This document shows, in pieces, positions 57,501 through 64,000 of a stretch of 64,000 bases of DNA. Each line of letters opens with the position of its first letter. Position 1 is the stretch's first letter. The DNA is from Ascochyta rabiei (taxonomy: Eukaryota; Ascomycota; Dothideomycetes; Pleosporales; Didymellaceae), in the NCBI RefSeq assembly GCF_004011695.2, contig NC_082415.1, positions 1,722,715 to 1,786,714 of the forward strand. Direction: 5' to 3'. Both the position numbers and the translations under genes were made by a program. The notes beneath the pieces are model-generated. The model had not been told where the DNA came from, searched no databases, and saw only the letters and a list, made by a program, of their open reading frames with translations.

Positions 57501-59129
57501 TCGGCATCCCCTGCGCGAAGTGGGATGGAAGAAGACCGCCGTACTGGGCTCGTATTGTGCTAGTGACGCCTGAGAGCGCAGTCACGAAGGCGTTCGGCAG
57601 GTTCATTGACGAAAAGCGCATGCTCCATCAGCTAGATCGTATCGTGATAGACGAGTGCCACGTGCTGCTGGAGTCGACACAGGACTGGCGGCCAGACCTC
57701 CTCAAGATGGTGGAGATGACGGAGAAGGGCACACAGGTTGTCTACCTGACTGCAACCTTGCCGCCCACGCTGCAGCCCGCCTTCTTGCACACCGCAGGGC
57801 TCGATGCCCAGACCGTAACCATATGCCGCGATGAACGCACCACGCGAACGAACATTGCGTACCAGGTGCTAGAGTACACACGTGGCACGCTAGAAAAAGT
57901 ACTTATTAAGCTCGTGGCTGCGAAGAGGAGTAGGTACGGACCCAAGGCGCAGATCATCGTCTATTGTCCAACTGTGGACGAGACGAAACGGCTTGCGAAG
58001 CTTCTGCAGTGCTCTGCATACTACCGTCAGATGGGCTCAGACGAGGAAAAGGCACGCATGGTGCGAAGCTTCACCCTGGGCATAGAGAAGCTTTGTACAG
58101 CCACAACATGCTAGGTCTTGGGCTCGACGCTGCAGGCGTCCGGGTGGTGATCCACGTTGCCATGTGTCCCCTGCTGCTCTAATATGTGCAAGAGAGCGGC
58201 CGGGCGGGACGAACGGGGCTTGACAGCAAGTCTATTGTTATGAGAGCGTGCTATGTAACGAAAGAGGGGAGGGTAGAGAAGGCGCTCGGCTACAAGCTGG
58301 AGCGACCTGCAAAGGAGTTTATGACAGTCGAATCCTGTCAGCGAATCGCGATAGACAAGCACATGGACGGCAGACAGAACAGGCAGCAATGCGAGATGGG
58401 AGAGTCGAAGTGTGATCTATGCGAGCGACACCCGGTAGTACTAAGCGACAAGCCGTCAAAGAAGAGCAGGAAGAGCCAGAGGAGACGCAGGCCGACACTG
58501 CGGCAGTGGCAGCAGAGGAGCAGCGCAGATGTATAGAGCGAGCTATGGTTGTTAAAGAGCAGAGGGTTAAGATCCAGCAACGGCGAAGGACGGAACAAAA
58601 AGTATATGACCTGGAGCGGCTAGAGCAGCACTTCCAGCGCTGGAGCAATGCGTGCGCCATCTGCATGGCCACTCAGGCTGACCCGGCGCGCCACGACTGG
58701 AAGGACTGTTTAAAGGCCAGCGGAGCGCAGATGACATTAATGGAGTCTAAGGTGAAATCTATGCACTAAGTAAAGTGGGAGAAGTATGCGCGGTGTTTTT
58801 ACTGCTGGGCGCCCCAAGCCATCTGCAACAAGTGGGAGGAAACAAGCATACAGGGTGCGTTTAAGACACAAGGGATGCATGTGCCTTGCCAGTACGATGG
58901 AGTGCTCCAGAGAGCAGTAGCTGCGCTGCTTGCCTGCCAGCCACTGATGTGCACGCCATGGCTGGAGCAGCAGATGCAAGACGCTGCGATTGTGCACGGT
59001 AGCGATGAGCTCCGGCTTTACAAGTGGCTCGGATTGAAGATCAAGATAGGCCAGAGAGACGCGAGCCAGATGTGTCGTTTCCTATATGCTTGGGAGGAGG
59101 GGCATGTGCAGTCGTATTTAGCAGACTAG
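54522..59129 (+). pseudogene. TLH4: telomere-proximal RecQ helicase, least decayed copy
   Basis: About 1,535 codons. ATA at 54522 sits in CACCATAGAA, where the homologues have ATG, so the start is probably lost by G-to-A. N-terminal zinc finger CKPC-x12-H-x4-H (54576-54636), then CWYTC..MQKHCKDKHGW (54804-54866). Central module GGGPGRGTEITSIQ, TTYHKGYSFSKRVKTIHRYVPREVGELVVYF (56430-56635). Helicase: ATGTGKS at 57378, VTPESAVTKAF, IDECH at 57647 (intact Walker B), YLTATLPP, IIVYCPT, LGLGLDAAGV, QESGRAGR at 58189. RecQ zinc domain C...MDG..C..KCDLC (58339-58424). C-terminal CAIC-x9-H-x4-C at 58653-58709 and CFYC...IC, ending at TAG 59127. Lesions: TGA 54768, TGA 55413, TAA 58180, TAA 58767, and frame changes near 56835, 58095 and 58440. 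Small introns at the frame changes cannot be excluded. Confidence 0.88.
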
Positions 59130-59299
59130 AAAGAATGTGTTTGATATAACCGTAACCCGAAACCTTAGGTCAGGAGAAGTCAGGAGAAACGTGCTGTAGG
59201 CTGACTTGCGACTGCACGGTGATCACAAGTCAGAAAGTGCAAAACAGCCAAATAGCAACACAGACACTTCAGAGACGTAGAAAGAAACACCCAGAGAAG
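59130..59299. other. 3' flank of TLH4
   Basis: Transition from TLH4 to the subtelomeric array. No gene; a duplicated TCAGGAGAA pair at 59171-59187. Confidence 0.4.
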
Positions 59300-60020
59300 G
59301 GCCACCGACCAAAGTAGTCCCCACAACCCGAGTGATACCCGCCAACCCGAGTAATACCCGCCAACCCAAGTAGAGCCCCCCAACCCAAGTAGAGCCCCCA
59401 ACCCATGCGGATCCCCCAACTCAAGTAGAACCCCCAACCCAAGTAGAGCCCCCAACCCATGCGGATCCCCCAACCCAAGTAGAGCCCCCGACCCAAGTAG
59501 AGCCCCTAACCTAAGTAGAGCCCCCGACCCAAGTAGAGCCCCCAACCCATGCGGATCCCCCAATCCACGTAGTCAGCACCAACCCGCATAGTCAGCATTA
59601 ACCCGCGTAGTAAGCATCAACCTGCGCAGTAAGCATTAATCCACATAGTTACATGGTCAGCATCAAGCCGCGTAGTCAGCACAAACCCGCGTGGTTCCCC
59701 AAGTAGTTCCACAAGTAGTGCGTCAACCCAAGTGGTTGCCCCACCCGAGTGGCACGTCCAACCCGAGTGGGTCCCCTAATCCAAGTGGTTCCCAAGTAGT
59801 TCCCTACGTGGTTCCCTAAGTAGCGCGCCAAGTAGTGCGCCACCCTAAGTGGTCCGAAAGTAGTCCCCCAAAGTGGCCTGAAAGTGGTCCCTGCAAGCCA
59901 AGGGAGTCCACATCAGTGCCCCCAAGTAGTAAGAGCCGATCATTTAAGAAGAGCCCCTGATCCAGGAAGAGCCCACAATCCGGAGAGAGCAGACCAAACC
60001 AAGTAAGTCCCTATCTAAAA
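59300..60020. repeat. Subtelomeric array after TLH4
   Basis: AACCCAAGTAGAGCCCCC units alternating with AACCCATGCGGATCCCCC (59345-59560). Then AACCCGCGTAGTAAGCAT units (59565-59690), AAGTGGTTCCC / AAGTAGTGCG units, and GAAGAGCCC-type units. The same order is seen at 49790-50500, with less C-to-T change here (for example ACCCGCG against ACCTGCG). Confidence 0.87.
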
Positions 60021-60931
60021 GCAGCCGTGCGTATTAAAGAAAGTGAGAGTCAGGACAAAGTAAATTTGGATAGATAGTAGAGTAGTTAAGAAAGACATGC
60101 GCAATAGGTAGAAGAGCCAGCAGGATGGTGGATGGGAGAGGTACAAGAAGTTGTTCGTGCAAGAGGGCGTCAATCGCGTTGATCGCGCGAATTTAGATTG
60201 GGCAGGGTTGGTTGCTTTGTAAATCGGGTATAAGAATAAATGGTAGAGGGAAAGGGCATTTAAACAGGGTATCAGGTAGATTAGAAAGATGGAACGGGAT
60301 AAAAATGACGTGGAGCAAGGTGTTTTGGGCGTTTACATAGTATTGTCACAAGATAGAACAGTAGTTAGGGGAAGTTTGGCAAATCCGATTGTGGTGCCGC
60401 AGCCCAGAAAGGCATTCCTGAACCTGTAGATGCCGTAGTGCGTGAGAGAGGGGCGGGCGGAGGGCCCGTCAGGTGTTACAAAGCAGTTGGGCAGGGCGGT
60501 AGAGGGTAAAGGAGAAAGAGGGGAGGTGGGTGGGGCCGTGATAAGGCATCACGAGCAAAGGATGAAGGAGAGAAGAGAGTAGAATAAGGGTGGGCGGTGG
60601 GCCCGTGATAAGGTATCACGGGAGAGGGGGTAGAGGGTTGGGCGGGGGGGGCCCGTGGATGTGCCCCCGGAGCGATGCGGTTAAGAGTGAAGGAGGGGAG
60701 GTGTTTAAGACCGTGAAGCGGGATAGAGAAGAGTAGCAGGTAAGCAGGGTGAAGAAGAGAAAGTGGGTGGGCGGTAGGCCCGTCAAGTGTTACACAAGAG
60801 TGAAGAGGCAGTTGTAGAGATAGATAAGCGGTACAGAGAGCGGTTTTAAGGCGAATTTTTTTCAGCAACGCAATGGTAGTAGCAATCAGAGTAGCGTTGT
60901 TCATGCAGCAGTATAACAGCGCGCAAGTAGC
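60021..60931. repeat. Subtelomeric block after TLH4, up to last plus-strand C
   Basis: Repeats landmarks of the blocks after TLH1 and TLH3: AAGATAGAACAGTAGTTAGGG, ATTGTGGTGCCGCAGCC, GGCCCGTCAGGTGTTACAAA, GCCCGTGGATGTGCCCCCGG, and CAGTATAACAGCGCGC near the end. Homology with 31880-31935 stops after GTAGCAGAGATAG (60926-60938). The last C of the plus strand is at 60931. No gene supported. Confidence 0.82.
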
Positions 60932-63881
60932 AGAGATAGGGTTAAGAGATGTATAAAAGAAGAAAAGGAAAGAAAAGAGAAATGAAAGAATTGTTAAGAG
61001 AAGAGAATAGTAGAGAGGATAAAGTAAGAAGAGAAGTAGAAAAAGGTAAAAATTGTTAAAAGAGTGTTAGTAGGATAGAAAAGATAGTTAAATGTAGTAT
61101 TTAATAAAGAGAGAGTGTAAAAGTATTAGAAAAGATATTTAAAGTGATTAAGATGTAAAGATAGTAAATGAAGAAAAAAGAGTAGAAAATAGAGAAAGAT
61201 GAAAAGAAAGAATTAAAAAGAAGAGAAGAAAGTAGAAGAAGAAGTTAGTTTATTAAAAGATGTATGAAATAAAAGAGTAGTTAAATAGAAGGTGAAAAGA
61301 AAAGAAAGATTAGAAAGAGTAAAAGTTGAGAAAAGAAAGAAGGTTGAAGAGAAAAAGTGTAGAAAGAGGAAGGAAAGGAAAAAGTAAAGTAAAAAGGAAA
61401 GTTGTAGTTTGTTAGAAATTTAAAAAGGTTGAGGAAGAAGTAAATAAGGAGAAAAGAAGAGAAAAGGTATAAAAAGAAGTAAAAAGTAGAGAGTATATGT
61501 TTAAAGAGTTTATAAAGAGTTTAGGGAAAGAGATAAGAGATAGAAAGAAGAGAGAGATTGAGAAGAAAATTTAGAAAAGTAGAAAGAATAAGAATAGAGT
61601 AAAGAAAGTAAGAGGTAAGGATAGAAGAAAGAAGTAGAAGAAAAGGAAAAGAAGTTAAAAGAGGTTAGTTAAGAAGAAAATAATGTTTAAGAAAGAAAGA
61701 TAAGAGAGTAAAGTAGGTTAAGAAGAGAGTAAGAATAATAGGTAGGTGTTAGTATAGAAAGAGAGTATAAGTTTAGAAAAGAAAAGTTAGTAGGGTAAGA
61801 AGTAAAAGTAGTGTAAATAAAAGAAAAGAAGAGAGAAGAAGGTTAAAAAGAGAGATAAAAGTAGAAGGTTTTAAAAAATAAAGAAAGTAAGTTGTAAGAA
61901 AGAGAGTAAGAATAAAAGAGAAGAGTAGGGGTTAAGTGTAGGAGAAGAAGTAAGAGTAAGAGAAAGAAGGTGTAAGGATAAAGGTGGGAATATTAGTATA
62001 GGAAGAAAGTGTAATTTTAGAGAGAAAAGTAAAAAAAATTAAGTTAGTAGAGTAAAAGATAGAGTAAAGAGTAAATATAGGTGTAAAGAGAGAAGGAAGA
62101 AAGTTAAGGTGTTAGAAAAGAGAGTAGTAGAGAAAAGTAAGTGGAAAAGATGAGTAGAAAAGATAAGAAGAAGAGAGTAAGTATTAGGAGTAAAAAATTA
62201 GAGAGAGAAGAGAAAGGTAGAAAGAGAATAAGTAAGATAGAGAGAGGGTAAGTGAGAAAGTAAGTGTATGTGTTAGGAAGAAGGTAAGGAATAGAGTGAG
62301 AGAAAGTAGAGAAGAAAGTAATAGTAATAGTTAGGTTTTAGTGTGAGAAGAGAGATAGGGTTTGGAGAAAAGTTAGAAGAGTAAAATTTAAAGTTTTAAA
62401 AAGAGAGAAGAAGGAGAATAGGAAAAGAAAGAGTAGTAGTTTAAAGAAAGATTATTAAAAAGTAGAGAAGATTAGGAGTAGTAGAGTAAGGAAAGGAAAG
62501 GATAAGGGAAGTAGAAAGGATAAGAAAGTAGAAAGGATAGAGAAAAGTAGTAAGGATTAGAGAATAGGTATTGTGAGTAGAAGAGTAGAGGGAAGAAAAA
62601 GATAAGAGAAGAAGAAGTAGGAGAGAGTAGAATAAAGAGAAGAGTAAAGTAAGGAAGAGAGTAGAGTAAGGAAGAAGGAGAGAATAAGTGTAAGGGTTAG
62701 GGTTTTAGAGTAAAAAGAGGGTTAGGGTTTAGTGTAAGAAGAGAGGTTAGGGTTAAAGTAGGAGAGAGTGTGGAAAGAGAAGAGGTAGAGGTAAGAGTGT
62801 AAGTAAAAGTAAGGAGTAAGGTTTAAGTGTAAGAGAAGAGTAGAGGTAGGAAAGAGAGAGTAGAGAAGAGGGTGAAAGTAGAAATAAGTAGAAGTAAAGG
62901 TAAGGGTGAGGGAGAGAAAGTAGGAGGAAAGAAGAATTTAAGAGTAAGAGAGGGTAGAGTGTAAGAGGAAGAGTTAAGGAGAGAAGTAGAGAGTAAAGAT
63001 TAGAAGAAGGAAGAAAGTAGGGATAAGGAAGAGAAAGTGTAAAGGTTTTAATGTAAGAATAAAGAAGAGTGTAAGAGTAAGTATAAGGGTTTTAGTGTAG
63101 GAAGAGGGTTGGGGTTTTAAGTAAAAGTAGAAGAAAAGAGAAAGATGTAGTAAGTGGTAGAAAAGAGTAGAAGAAAGAGAAGGAAGAAGTAGAATAAGTT
63201 AAAGAAAAAGTAGTGTTTAAGAGTTAAGAAAGTAGGAAAAAGGAGAAGAAAGTAGAGGTAATAAGTAAAAAGAGAAAAGAAGTAGTAGAAGTAGTAGAAG
63301 AGGTAGTAGTAGAGAAGGAGTTTAGATTGTAAAAGGGTTAGGGTTTTAGTGTAGGAAAAGAGGTTAGTAGAGAGAAGTAAGTAGAAAGAGTAGGAAAAGA
63401 AAAAAGAAGGAAGGAGGTTTTAGAGTTGTAAAGAAGGAAAAAGAAGGTAAGTGTAAGGTGAAGAAGAGAGTAAGGAGTTAAAAAGAGGTAGGTAGGAGAA
63501 GGTAAGTGTTAAGAGTAAAAAGAAAAGAGATAAGAAAAAGATAGAGAAAAAGAGTTAAGAAGAAGGAGTTAAGAAAGAGTAAGAAAAAAAGAGGTTAAGG
63601 TGAAAGTAGAAGAGAGTGTAAGTAAGAGTAAGGTTTAGGGTTTTAGTGTATGGAAAGAGGGTAGGGTAAGAGAAAAGAAGAGAAAGAAGAGAAGAGTAGA
63701 GGTAAAAGAGAAAGAGTAGAGATGAGTGTAAAAGGAGTAGTAAGTGTAAGTAAAGGTAAGGAAGAGGGAGGGTTTAGAAGTAGGAGAGGGTGTAAGAGTA
63801 AGGGTTAGAAGAAGGAAGAAAGAAAGTAGGAGTAAAGAAGAGAAAGTGTAAGAGTAAGTGTTAGGGTTTTAGTGTAGGAAG
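60932..63881 (+). repeat. Cytosine-free, purine-rich telomere-adjacent tract
   Basis: About 2,950 bases in which the plus strand has only A, G and T; I found no C in any line. A makes up roughly half and G about a third by eye. It is not a simple tandem repeat: most is irregular AAGAGTAAGAAG-like sequence. Recurrent degenerate modules around GGGTTAGGGTTTTAGTGTAG occur near 62330, 62695, 63100, 63335, 63630 and 63860. There is no ORF of any length. It continues into the telomere, which is also C-free on this strand. Confidence 0.97.
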
Positions 63882-64000
63882 AGGGTTAGGGTTAGGGTTA
63901 GGGTTAGGGTTAGGGTTAGGGTTAGGGTTAGGGTTAGGGTTAGGGTTAGGGTTAGGGTTAGGGTTAGGGTTAGGGTTAGGGTTAGGGGTTAGGGTTAGGG
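63882..64000 (+). repeat. Telomere, (TTAGGG)n
   Basis: About 19 uninterrupted GGGTTA units to the end of the window, with one variant unit carrying an extra G (GTTAGGGGTTAGGG at about 63981-63994). The G-rich strand runs 5' to 3' toward the right end, as required for a real right-hand chromosome end. Confidence 0.97.

Noticed and set aside
59180..59563. Gly/Leu-rich 127-residue minus-strand frame
   Set aside because: It is the translation of the tandem AACCCAAGTAGAGCCCC array; similar frames appear over the array at 49851-50086.
60932..63881. CRISPR array, tRNA or rRNA genes, or coding regions in the purine-rich tract or elsewhere in the window
   Set aside because: No regular repeat-spacer pattern, no tRNA-like B-box/arm pattern and no rRNA-like blocks were seen; the tract has no open frame.

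Overview
The window is the right end of a fungal chromosome. The last ~119 bases are uninterrupted TTAGGG telomere repeat, reading 5' to 3' toward the end. The organism is almost certainly a filamentous ascomycete (Pezizomycotina) with active or past repeat-induced point mutation (RIP). Repeated sequences are full of C-to-T / G-to-A changes that turn Gln and Trp codons into TAG/TAA, while a single-copy gene at 14 kb is untouched. The element types fit: a chromodomain Ty3/Gypsy element, a LINE with a C-terminal RNase H, a Fot1/pogo transposon with MITE-like relatives, and telomere-linked RecQ helicase genes with an OrsD-type zinc-finger N-terminus. I cannot name the species.

Left part (1-23.3 kb): a graveyard of RIP-mutated transposons. 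A chromovirus (gag, protease, RT, RNase H, integrase, chromodomain) runs from ~460 to ~5640, with an LTR copy at ~7306-7694. Two LINE 3' ends lie in opposite orientation (7740-9545 plus; 19075-20553 minus). There are also an unidentified minus-strand relic (9560-10690), an internal stretch of subtelomeric and telomere-like repeats (10.8-11.8 kb), a 607-bp tandem duplication (11.9-13.1 kb), a Fot1/pogo relic (15.25-16.8 kb), a solo LTR, a 429-bp MITE, and a second truncated Gypsy element (20.56-23.3 kb). Embedded among these is one intact ORF for a 200-residue secreted protein with six cysteines in the mature part (14090-14692), a candidate effector.

Right part (23.7-59.1 kb): an array of four divergent gene pairs plus one orphan. 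In each pair the minus strand encodes an unrecognised protein of about 590 residues (here called A), and the plus strand encodes a ~1,500-codon telomere-linked RecQ helicase (TLH) reading toward the telomere: A1/TLH1, A2/TLH2, A3/TLH3, A4/TLH4. A truncated TLH (T2, 33288-35008) sits between pairs 1 and 2. All copies carry nonsense changes. The telomere-proximal pair 4 is the least damaged TLH and the only one that keeps the DECH Walker B box. TLH architecture: CCHH zinc finger, second Cys/His element, acidic linker, a central R-x-x-E ... YHKG module that looks like a tyrosine-recombinase core, RecQ-type helicase with RecQ zinc domain, and a C-terminal CxxC-x9-H-x4-C knuckle.

Between the TLH genes lie shared non-coding subtelomeric blocks: short-period AACCCAAGTAGAGCCCC-type arrays, GGGCCCGT-rich segments and short TTAGGG tracts. 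From 60932 to the end (3,069 nt) the plus strand contains no cytosine at all. About 2,950 nt of this is complex purine-rich sequence rather than telomere repeat. This strand-specific loss of one base, beginning at a sharp boundary, is the most unusual feature of the window and is not what two-stranded RIP would produce.
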